Virus record (IMG/VR): IMGVR_UViG_3300030101_002247
Span: 8,326-59,071 of that record
DNA from: a virus
Direction: 5' to 3' (one strand)
DNA: 50,746 nucleotides
Part shown: in pieces, positions 1 to 10,500 of the stretch
How positions within the stretch are numbered: position 1 is the stretch's first letter
Layout: each line of letters starts with the position of its first letter
Notes under the pieces: generated by a model
What the model saw: the letters and a program-made list of their open reading frames with translations, nothing else
What the model was told of the DNA's origin: nothing
Databases searched by the model: none
Position numbers and translations under genes: made by a program

Positions 1-279
1 GGGACCACTAAAGGCAAGAAAGTATTTAAGGAAATGACTGGGAACGTAAGAAGTATATCTTACACTCCCGACTTCATTAACTTAGATGCTGGCTTTATAA
101 TAGAAACCAAAGGATTAAGAACACCTGTGTTTAGTATGAGATTCAAATTGTTTTTGAAATACCTACATGATAGTGATCAAAACCTAGACGTATACATTCC
201 ATCGAATCAAAAAGAAGTGAACGCAACAATAGAATCCATACTAAGCAGGGGTAATTTTAAAAAGAAAAAAAAGAAATGA
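1..279 (+). CDS. PD-(D/E)XK nuclease, DUF1064-like (5' end missing)
   Basis: The frame is open from base 1, so the gene starts outside the window; the internal ATG at 34 is probably not the start. The visible 92 residues contain a YTPDF motif followed about 10 residues later by IIETKG. This is the PD...(D/E)xK metal-binding core of restriction-like phage endonucleases of the DUF1064 / Holliday-junction type. After it comes a basic-aromatic helix (RFKLFLKYL) and a YIPSNQKEV segment usual in these proteins. The C-terminus is a run of lysines. The TGA stop overlaps the next ATG (ATGA at 276), so the two genes are probably translationally coupled. The likely role is DNA processing or recombination in replication. 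The fold class is fairly safe; the exact substrate is not. Confidence 0.7.
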   Translation, partial: GTTKGKKVFKEMTGNVRSISYTPDFINLDAGFIIETKGLRTPVFSMRFKLFLKYLHDSDQNLDVYIPSNQKEVNATIESILSRGNFKKKKKK

Positions 280-431
280 GCAAAGAAAGAGAAGAGGCTT
301 TACGCCAACTAAAAAAATCTGAAGAGTCAAAAAACGACACGTTTGATTCTTGGGTAGAAGACTTAGAAGAAGCAGAACAGCCAGAAACATGCAGTATAGA
401 TGATGAAGACTGCGAAGCTTGTGGATCGTAA
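276..431 (+). CDS. small acidic protein, 51 aa, unknown function
   Basis: The ATG lies inside the ATGA overlap with the nuclease stop, and the frame closes with TAA at 429, three bases before the PhoH-like ATG at 434. The product is very acidic in its second half and ends in a cysteine cluster (CSIDDEDCEACGS; three Cys in 11 residues) that could bind a metal. It sits between a nuclease and a PhoH-like ATPase in one rightward operon, and the tight coupling is the main support for it being real. I do not recognise a family. Confidence 0.6.
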   Translation: MSKEREEALRQLKKSEESKNDTFDSWVEDLEEAEQPETCSIDDEDCEACGS

Positions 432-433
432 CT

Positions 434-1090
434 ATGGAAAATAAATCTAAAAAGCCACCTAAGGGTAATGTAAAGTTTAACATAACTTTATCAGAGGAGC
501 AAAAAAGAGCAAAGGAGAATATATTAAATCACGCCTTCAGTTTTATAGTGGGTAAAGCAGGCTCAGGTAAGACTCTTTTAGCTGTCCAGGTGGCTTTAGA
601 TTTGTTTTTTAAGCGTCAGTATAATAAAATTATTATAACACGACCTACAGTCGCTACAGAGGATAACGGATTCCTTCCTGGTGATGAGAAAGAAAAATTA
701 GAGCCTTGGCTTGTACCTATTATGTCTAACATGCGTAAGGTGTACAATAAGCCTGATAAGATACAGAAAATGGTAGATGATGGGGACATTGAACTTGTTT
801 CTTTAGCTCACTTTAGAGGTAGAACATTTGATAACGCTGTAGTTATAGTGGATGAGTTCCAGAACTTAACTAAGCCTCAGCTACGTATGGCATTAGGTAG
901 GTTAGGTAAAGACTCTATTATGATATTTTGTGGGGATAATCAGCAGATAGATTTAGCATCATCGTTAAACTCTGCTATAGATGATGTTCATAAAATAAAG
1001 GATAGCGAGCATGTGTACAAAGTTATCTTAGAGGATAATCATAGACACAAGGCTATTGATGATGTGCTTAAATTATTAACTGGATATTAA
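434..1090 (+). CDS. phoH: PhoH-like P-loop ATPase
   Basis: A 218-residue single-domain PhoH-type ATPase. Walker A is GKAGSGKT at about residues 40-47. The PhoH-specific GFLPGDEKEKLEPWL-like block follows at about 75-92, then LAHFRGRTFDNAVVIVDEFQN at about 125-144, which holds Walker B (VIVDE). Next comes a GDNQQIDL motif, the PhoH signature around its Q-loop. PhoH homologues are very common in marine phages; their exact role, perhaps RNA or phosphate-stress metabolism, is unsettled. I chose the ATG at 434 because the longer frame would start with a TTG at 419 inside the upstream gene. The gene follows the 51-aa gene by 2 nt and precedes the 78-aa gene by 4 nt. Confidence 0.92.
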   Translation: MENKSKKPPKGNVKFNITLSEEQKRAKENILNHAFSFIVGKAGSGKTLLAVQVALDLFFKRQYNKIIITRPTVATEDNGFLPGDEKEKLEPWLVPIMSNMRKVYNKPDKIQKMVDDGDIELVSLAHFRGRTFDNAVVIVDEFQNLTKPQLRMALGRLGKDSIMIFCGDNQQIDLASSLNSAIDDVHKIKDSEHVYKVILEDNHRHKAIDDVLKLLTGY

Positions 1091-1094
1091 AGAT

Positions 1095-1331
1095 ATGAAA
1101 AGCAGAAAAGATGGTACAAGTCCGTACTACACAAACAAATCAGTTAAATCGAAGATAGATAAACTCCTTAATGAGAACTCTATTATATGGTCTAATATGG
1201 GTACTGGTACCTCGTTAGATTTAAAAACAAGAGAAGAAGGGGAAAAGAAATGGGGAAAGTTAGCCCTTAAGATAAAGGAGTTAGACGAGACGTACTTTAA
1301 TGTTATATGCCCATACGGTATAGACTCTTAA
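1095..1331 (+). CDS. hypothetical protein, 78 aa
   Basis: A small basic protein, last gene of the rightward PhoH operon, starting 4 nt after the PhoH stop. Its N-terminal half is lysine- and serine-rich (MKSRKDGTSPYYTNKSVKSK) and its C-terminal half is a probable helix followed by ETYFNVICPYG. I do not recognise the family. Transcription here runs head-on into the leftward late region: a hairpin lies 25 bp downstream, but its T-rich side serves the opposite strand. Confidence 0.65.
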   Translation: MKSRKDGTSPYYTNKSVKSKIDKLLNENSIIWSNMGTGTSLDLKTREEGEKKWGKLALKIKELDETYFNVICPYGIDS

Positions 1332-1459
1332 TCCCATATAATATATACGCAAAAAGGTCCAGCAAATAGCTGGACTTCGTTGTATGGTACCTCCTCAGTT
1401 GCCTCAAAGTTTCTTATACCTAACAACAATCCCTTAATTAATCCTACTCCTATTTCCAT
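1328..1459 (-). CDS. possible small hydrophobic protein, 43 aa
   Basis: A weakly supported leftward frame starting at the ATG 8 bp past the strong terminator of the late region. It encodes a glycine/leucine-rich segment (MEIGVGLIKGLLLGIRNFE) followed by EVPYNEVQLFAGPF and an aromatic end, so it could be a tiny membrane protein. Against it: it lies between two leftward hairpin terminators, the second of which is inside the frame, and it overlaps the end of the 78-aa gene by 4 bp. It would depend on read-through. Included only because the composition looks protein-like. Confidence 0.25.
   Translation of the reverse strand: MEIGVGLIKGLLLGIRNFEATEEVPYNEVQLFAGPFCVYIIWD
1351..1375 (-). terminator. 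second leftward terminator
   Basis: A perfect 7-bp stem, GTCCAGC (1357-1363) with GCTGGAC (1369-1375), and a 5-nt loop. Read leftward, the stem is followed by CC then five T (complement of 1351-1355). Read rightward it is followed by TTCGTTG, which is poor, so it mainly serves the leftward late transcript as a backup to the terminator at 1467-1494. Confidence 0.6.
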
Positions 1460-1466
1460 ACAGTGC

Positions 1467-1494
1467 AAAAAAAAGGGAGGGAACCACCCCTCCC
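1467..1494 (-). terminator. Rho-independent terminator of the late structural region
   Basis: On the minus strand a perfect 7-bp G/C stem (GGGAGGG with CCCTCCC, 1488-1494 with 1475-1481) and a 6-nt loop are followed directly by eight T residues (complement of 1467-1474). It lies about 90 bp past the stop codon of the 3191-aa gene and marks the end of the leftward virion gene block. Confidence 0.88.
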
Positions 1495-1582
1495 ACAAAT
1501 TAACCAAAACGCTAAAAAACAAGAAGTCTTAAAACATTATAAAGGTAATATATTAATTTTAGAATATATGTTGTTTTTGTTT

Positions 1583-4500
1583 TTATTTAGCATCAACACT
1601 TAAAACATCCTGTTTATAGTTCTTAAGCATTCTATTATAAGCTAAGTCTATAACAACATCACTTATACCCATACCCTTAAGTATAGCCTTAGTATCTCTA
1701 CCTGCGACCTTGTTAAGTCTACACCCAGCCATAAGATCAGCTATAATATTCAAGTCGTTATCCAAGTCAGGATTATTCTTTATTTCGTTAAGTAATAAAG
1801 TTTTATCTCTTATAATCTTGTCAGAAGATCGACTTCTCATGTCATTATAAGCATTCCTAGCATTTATAGATAGGGTTTTATTAAGGTTTGTTCTAGATAT
1901 TCTTAACCCAAATAAAGCTAATGTTTCGTAGGTAGGAACTCTTTCTGAGTCTTGCTCAAAAGATTCTTTAATTCTTATAAAGTTTCTACCTACACCTGGC
2001 ATAGCAACCTTCTTACCTACATACTCAATCATTTTAAGTGTAGCTGTTCCAGCATCATCTGTTCTGCTGTATATTCTATCACCCTTATTTTCGTAAGCCT
2101 CTAAGAATGTAGCTAATGTCATCTCCTCACCTAAGAAAGGTTCAAACATTTTCTTAACTATGCTGTAAGCAGATTCCTTACCTACCTCAGTATCTATATC
2201 TGTAAAGCTTAGTCTTAGGATGTCTCTTATGTGACCTACACCAGATATGCTAGAGAAGTTTATATAGTCGAAGTACTTATCGTTCTCCATCTGATTTTCG
2301 TTAGTCTTACTATCTAAGACACCGCTATCAACGTATGCTAAACTACCATCTCTATCCCACTCAGCAACCATAGTTCTAAGTCTTCTCTCTTCAGACTCTT
2401 CTTCATCCCCACCAGCTAAACCTAAGGCTTGAGATAAAAACTGCATAGTGTATAATTGAAGTCCTTCTAAAAGAGTCATCGTAGCTATAACACCAGCTAT
2501 TCTTGTAGTACCAATTCTTTTAATCTTAGGGTTGCTACTTCCCATCTCTTCAAACCCTAGCTTAACAGCATTCTTAGCGTTACGGAATGATTCAGACTGG
2601 AACGCAACGAATGAACCTACTATAGGAGATCTACCTATATATCTTATTATTCTAGGTATCTCGTTGTAGTTAGGGTATAGGTTGATTATATTCCTAGCAG
2701 CCATATCATCAGCTTCCTTCTCTGAAAGACCAGCCTCAATATACCTAGCCTTCTCAGATAAGAAACCATAAAACTTCCATATATCATCCTCTGCTTGGTA
2801 GGCTCTAGTTGCTTTATCATCAAAGTATTTTAGTGGTTTACCTGCATACCTTACAGCCTTAGACATTAATTTTTGAATCTTACCATTTTTCTCGTCTAAG
2901 TATTTAGATAGGTCATAGTCAGTATCTCCTAAGTCTTTAGATATATTTCTAATCTCTTCTAAAGAAGCAGAAGAGCTAAGAACTCCTTTTTCTATAAGAT
3001 TCTTTCTTATAGCGTTTAACTCAGCGTCACTAGAACTTGCAACTGCTTTTAAAGAGGCTTTAGCATCTTGATACATACCACCTCTAAAACCTATATGACC
3101 ATTCATAGTAGCGAATGCTGTGTTACCTATAATGTTCTTAAAGTGAGTACCAATATTCCACACAGTCTTTGTCTTCTTATTTAGAAGTACAAGCTCCATA
3201 TATTTATCAAAAATCCAGTTAAATGTTCCTGTACCTTTCTCAGGTGCTATTTGGTTCATCACAGCGAACATCTCGTTGTCTACAAACTTACCTTCTATGC
3301 TACCCCACTTAGCTCCTACAAGTTCGTTAAATGTATCTAGAGTCTTAGTGTCAGAAATAAACTTACCATTACCTATCTCATAAAGCTCTTTATACATTCT
3401 CTCAGCAGTTATAGTCTGAGCTATCTTCTTAATTGTGTTGTTGTAATTAAATATAGGGTCATCAATCTCACCCCAGAAATCCCTAATCTCTTGAGGTATT
3501 TCTTTTCTTTGTTTGAAGATGGAAGTTAATCTACTAAGCCCATCTAAAGAGCCACCGTTCTTAACGTTATAAGCAAATTCTTTATCACTGTTTAGTTCTT
3601 CGTAGCTAACATCAACTATTTGATTTAACCTTTCTTCTGTAGCTTCAGGGTTATCTTTCTTAGCTTCTCTGCGTAAGAACTCTTTAAGCTTCTGTATGAT
3701 AAGATTATCTGTTTGCTCCCACCCTTTAACCTCAAAGTTTTTGTAGGCTTTAGTTACATACAATCCTAAGTTACTATCAACTGTAAACATAGTCTGACCT
3801 GCTATAAGATCCTCAGCAACAAGAGTCTTACTCAGATCGTCAATACTCATACGCATCTCAATAAGAGTATTCTTAATATCAGAATCTTCTAAAGCTTTTA
3901 TTTTATTGTGGTCGTGAAGGAAATCATTAAGCTCTTGCTCAGTGTAGTTATACTTCTCATTAAGCTTCTTAAGTCTTTTACCCACCTCATTAGCCTCTAT
4001 GATTATAGAGTTTAAAGCACCTCTACTCCTAACTATTATCTCCTTCACTTCTTTATCAGAGTGAGTACCAAAAGGTTTAGCCAGTAAAGTTGTTAACTTA
4101 ATATCGTAACGCTTTCTTTTCTTAGGTCTAAAAGAGTCTTGATCTATAAACCCAGTAAGGTAAGTACCTGACATGTAGTTAAGATCCTGCATAGCCTTAG
4201 ATATATCCCAACCTATAGATACTAAACCATCAGTGTATACGTTAGACTCTCCTTCCTCTTGAGGAGCTTGGAATCTTAATCCTATTCCTTCATCTTTAAA
4301 CTTATTAAGTATTTGATTTAAACTATAACCACCCTCTAAATTTTTGTTTAAATCTATAGGATTATTTTCAATGAAATTATCTTTAACTAAATCTGTAAGC
4401 CAAATACTAGCATATTTAGTATGGTAGTTTCTTTTTTTAGCTATAGACTCTAACTCTTCTCTTTTAGAATCGGATATAACTTTTACTTTATTTACTCTAG

Positions 4501-7500
4501 GAGTGTTATCATAAAATTCACTGAATTGAACCGTAACTGGAACTTTATCCATACCTAAAGCTTTAGCTGCTAAAAGTCTATGATTTCCTTGACCTATCCT
4601 AGCAAAACCTCTTGAGTCTATCTCCAATAATATAGGTCCTTTTTGAATGTTATTTTCCTCACCTGTAAACCCATCTTTTTTTATAGAGTTTGCAATCATT
4701 CTTGTAGCCTCTAACCTATTAGGTAAGTACTGAATATCTTTTAGATTCGGAGATTTTTTTAAAAACTCTCTAAGCTCTTTAATTTCTAAATCAATCTCTT
4801 CACCTGCGTATTGTTTAATTCTTTTCTCTCCAACGTGGAGAAAGTTTAACATAAAGTCTGTAGGTATATGAGCAATACCGCCAGTCTCAAACCCTATTCT
4901 TTCTATTTCCTTAGGGTCATTATATCTAGTTTCTGGTATTTTTATTTCAGGGACTTGGAACCTAAGTGGACCAACCTTATCAGTGGCAGCCTTAAGTTCT
5001 GGGGTTAGGTTTATTACTACTTGATCAATTCCTTTATAAGCAAACTTTCCAGGGATACGTTCCTCGAAGGGTTGATTGTAAAAAGTGTCCCCATCTCTAG
5101 GTTTAGGTTTAATCTTACCAAACCCATACTTCATCCCCTTAACTAACCTCTTAAGTTCGTTATTTATATTTTTAGGAACGATCTTGTTATAGAACTCTGC
5201 TGTTCTACCATCACTATGACCTTGAATAATATCAGACTGCTCTCCATTAACAAAGGCTATCTGATCGTACCCCTCTTTAGAGGCTTGATTGATAAGTTTT
5301 CTAATAGTTAACCCAACCCATAGGTCTGTTTGATTCCAAGGGAGGTATGGTTTTAGGTTTCTCAATTGATTTGATAATCCTTCAATCTCTTCTTTAAATT
5401 TGTTTAGTAAAGGAGCTCCTTGACCATCAGGATACATTTTAATTAGCTCTTTTCTTATATAAATCGTATACTCACGACCTTTTTTGCTTCTTTCAGGATT
5501 AGCTTTCTCAGCTAAAAAGTTTATGTTTTCTAATCTAAGAGCTTTTAACTTAGATTCTAATTCCTCAACCTCATCCTTAGTCTTGAAGTTACCCTTATTG
5601 GTTCCTTGCACCCAATCAGACTGTATCTCTTGAACAAATAGAATCTTCTCCCCGTTAGGACCAACTCTATCATCAACCCTAGCAGAGGCGATTAAGTTCT
5701 CACCAAGGGCATCGTAGTGAGGGGCAGTAAATATCTCCTCAGGAGACTTATCCTTAATAAGGAACTCTCTGTAGTTTTCTCCTCCAGGGAGGGTTACTTC
5801 AGAATATACAGGTCCTAGATTCTCTGCTTTTAAAGTCTCTTCTATAATAGAATTAGCCTCTTCAGTAGTTAAGTCTTCTATATCTTTAACTATCTCCATG
5901 TCAGACCTTAATGTGACACCATCAGGAGTGGTAACACTATAATTATCTCCATCGTAATCTATATCGTAATTATCGTAATCAATATCCCCACCTAAAATCT
6001 TAGTCTCTATATCAGCCATGTTTGTAGCTATCAACTGAGCTACAACTTCTTTAGGTATACTCTTAACCTTAGCGTCTTTTTTGTAAGCTTTAAGAATGTC
6101 TAATAACCCCATGGTATCAACATCCTTTGAAGCACCTTTAAGTCCTTTACCTATCTCCTTAACCCATTGCTCTGGTTGTCTATTGTTATCAGACAACATA
6201 GCTAAGGATACTAAAGAGTTAGGTGTATACTCCATCTCGTATGTAGGAGCCTGCATTCTAATCTTCTCAGATATTTTTAGGGGGGTCATTGAAACACCAG
6301 CTGTAGGAGGCATTATCTGACTTCTTCTTGAGCTTATTTGACCAGAACCACTTCTGCCTGTAGTCTCTCCAATAACAGTATTAGTCATTGGGTCTTCAGC
6401 TACATCATACCAAAACTCTCTGTTATCTAACCTATGTATCTTAGCTCTATTACCTGACTCAGAAACTATAGCAGTACCATAGCTTTCATACTCATCAGTC
6501 TTAATAGCTTTTACAGGACCGTCAATCTCTAGTACAGCATACACTTTATCAGTTACTTCTTCACCTCTAAGCTCTGGCTCTGTAAGTACGTTGACTAAAG
6601 CTTTCTTCATGCTTTTTACATTAGGCTCTCCTTTATTATTGAACTTTACTAAACTCTCATCACCCATAGTGGTTTTGATGAAGTTTACAAAGTTAGTCTT
6701 ACTCGATCCAGACTCAAGAGATTGTTTAGCGAGTGTAAGGAATTTATCGGTAAAAAACTTTCTATCCTTAAAAGAAGTCTTTTTATTATCTAACTTATCC
6801 CAAACTTTCTCAAGTACATCACCCTCAAACTTAGAGCTAGCTCTATAAGGCTTTAATCCTAATTTTAAACCATCACCTAATGGGTTAGTTTGATTAGCAG
6901 CATCTATCAAAGCTTTATATAAGGTAGGTTTACTTAAACCTATTTTAGATATAAAGTTAGGGGATGTAAATAAGTTTACTACACCTCTAGACATAGCTGT
7001 ATTAGAAAGTAACTTGCCTTCTCTAGCTGTAGTTAGACCCATATATATTTTACCACCATTAGCCTCCAACATAGAATTTAGTTGTTTAGCCATTGAGTTT
7101 GCAGCGTTGTCTGTAGATGCCCAGAAGTATCCCTCTTCATTGTGTTTAAAGGTGTAATAAATTCCACCTTTACCCTCAACTAGTATTGTACCATCCTTGT
7201 CAATTATAGAACCTGAGAACGTAGCGTCAGGGGAATGTATCATCATTGTCTTACCTGCGAAGTCTTGTATAGTCATACCACTAGTGATAAGACCATCAGC
7301 CTCCATATCAGCAAACTCTTTAGAGTTTACATCGTAAGTGTATTGCACCTGAGTTCTTCTATCAATAGCATCTAGTTGGAATCTAGACTCAGCGTCAGTT
7401 TCTCCAACCTCAAACTCTACCCCTCCAACGTTAACCTTTCTACCATCAACCAAAGCCTCAGCTAGGTTTGTTCTTATATCAGATAAAGACATATCATCAA

Positions 7501-10500
7501 GGTCTATAGCCTCAACATTCTCAGGTAACGATGTTACACCAAGTTTAGTTAGGATAGCCTTTATAACCTCTCTAAGTCTATTAAGTCTAGTTCCTTTATT
7601 CTTGAAGTGACCATAAGCAGCATCACCCATCATCTCAGCAAAAGCCTCCTCTATTTGTTCCTCCCTAGAAAGACTAGCGTAAGCTGGATTATTCTGTGCC
7701 CACTCAAGGTAGGAACCTTTTATCTTACGACCACCCTTTGTAGTTCTTCTTTTAACTTTACCCTCAGCCACCTCAGCCTCTATTCTTTTATATAGAGCTG
7801 GGTCAGTCTTCTTAATGAAGTCAACCATTGGGTGAATAATCTCGTGGAATAAAGTATTACCTCGAACAGTTTCAAGGTTCACGTATATAGTTTTATCAAG
7901 GAAGAAAGAACCTCCTCTTCTTTCAGAGGCATATTTGTTAGCTTCAACTTCAGCTTTTTCTTCTGACATTCCATTTTTAATATATCTATCCTTTTGAATA
8001 GATTTTATTTGACTCTGCATAGCCTCACTGTTACGTATAACTGTAACGTTAAGACCACCAATAGAGTTAAGGAATTTTAAAACAAAACCTAGAACTCTTT
8101 TACGATCTTGAGTAACACCTTCAAGTAATTCTTTATCATAGTTAGGGTCGTCCTCATTTAGTCTATGAACATTTTCAGAGTTAAAGTTTTTACCATAGCT
8201 AGTATTACTCCAATCCAAACCTGTATGTAAAGACATTTTTCTACCACCAACATTCATTATAGTTAGGGCATCTTTACTTCTAGCTTTAGGACCCTTAAGA
8301 TCAGAGTCATTAAGTGGAACTACACGACCATCACTAAACATTAAACCTTTTTTAGCAGAGAATATAGATTCCTGACCAAAATCTCTACCAGCATTTAAAG
8401 CATCAGCTTCACTAATACCAGTAACTATAAGACTTTCTTCAGCGACACCATTGTAAACACCTTTAACTTTATAGTAGGTCGCACCAATATCATCAAGTAT
8501 AGATGTTAGCTCTGACATTCTAGACTTTCTTTCTTGACGATTTAAACCTTCTTTTTCTGAGGTTAATATGTAATAATCTTTAGAGTCTAAAACTTCTTTA
8601 GGAACTTCATCAAGAGCTTCTTTGTTTGTTTCTATAAACAACTTATTATTTAAAGGAGATAATTCTTCCTCTAACATTTGCCCTTGCTCTTGTGCTTTAA
8701 TTTTAGCTTCGTAATCTTTTATAGCATTCTTAGCAGCATTCATACTTTTAAACTTACCTTGAGTTACCTCTGAAGTTTGTAGTAATTCGCCTTCTACCTT
8801 TACACCAGTTTGAGTTTGGGATGTTACAAGCTTAGGAACTTTATTGTTTTTAATTTGCTTTTTAGCACTCTCGTATTGATCTTTGTTTTCTATCTTGTCT
8901 ACCTCAGTAGTTTCTGTAACTTTAGATTGAGAAACATCTTGAGACTTCATAGCATCAATAATTTCTACACCCTTTTCGTTGAATATATTTTTAGTTTTAG
9001 CTCTTGTAGCTTCAGTACTTTTAGACTCATTGTATTCAGAAACTTTAGCCTCAGCCTCCATTTCAGAGATAGCGTTAGAAAGTTTATTTATATTCTCTAA
9101 AGAAGGATCTTCTTTAACTGCATCAGATAGATTTTGAACAACTTTTTCTTTCTCACGCATTTCAGCTCTATTAGTCTCAGCGTCAGGAGCATAGTAACCA
9201 TAAACTAAATCTTCAATAGCTTTTCTTGCTACTTCATTCATTGAGTAATCAGCCTTTACTACACCATCTCTTATCTGCTGTCTAAGCTCAGGGTCTTTAC
9301 GAACTAGTTTTATAGCGTCAGTTCTGCTAAGCTCCTCTGTTTTGTTGTCAGCATACTTAAATATAACAGTTGTATTTTCATCTATTATTTCAAGGTTTGT
9401 AATAGCTCTAGATACAGCTTTACCAGTACGTATTGATGTGTGAATACCAGCACCAGAAAAACCACCAATAATAGATGCATCAGCTATTCTTATTCCAAAT
9501 TTTGTAAGATCAAAATCTTCTAAACCTACAGCACTGTCAGTTAAGTAATTTATTGTTTCTGTAAAACCCTCACTTGCAGCCTCTATACCAAAACCTTTAG
9601 TAACTCCTTTTACAAAACTATCTACAATAGCATCAGCCTCCTTAGTTGGATCTAAACCAGATAACCTTCTAGCGTCATTAATAAGACCAAGAGTGTATCT
9701 TTCACCAATATACTCACCAGCGAAAGAGCCAAGATTACTTAAGTTTATTTGCCAATCAGCTATATCTCTACCTTCCTCTCTTTGAGATAACAACTCAAGC
9801 TCATTCTGACCTGCAGACACAATACCTGCACCAAAAAGTGTAGCTGTTTGAGATACACCTAATGGACCTGCAAGCATTAAAGATGCAGTTAATGGAGCAC
9901 TCTCCATTAGTGCGTTACCACCTTGATTTACTGCGTCAAGAATATTACCTTTTAAAAGAGATTCAGTTATAGATGATTCATCATAAGCTCTTATGTTTGC
10001 CCTAAGTTCATCTTGTTTTTCTTTAAGTCTATTAGCTAAAGGGCTACCACCTTTCTCTAAAAAATCACTACTATACGTAGTTTCTGGGTCATCTAAGCCA
10101 ACCTCTAGTCTTTCTGTTTTTGGGACGTAAGAAAGTGCGTCTAAAGCAGCGTAACTACCTTTAGCAATCATCTCAACAGCACCTGCTCCTATACCTATAA
10201 TACCAGACTGAAGACTTTCTATCTTGTCTCCCCACTCACCTCCAGACAAAATTTGTCTTTTAGTCAAGTCGTAAGCTGCGTTTAATGCTTTGTTGTTTGA
10301 GTTTTTAAGAAACTCTATTGTTTGTTCGGGAATTAAATTAGGATCCTCCTGTATTGCGTTTACATTTTCTCTTTTATACAACCATTCGTTATACTCATTT
10401 AAAGAAAAGATTTCCTCTCCTACAACTAAATTAGGTATCTTAATGTTTCCTTGATCTATACCAGCATCAATTACTGCTTGTGCAAGGTCTGAAGGTTCTA

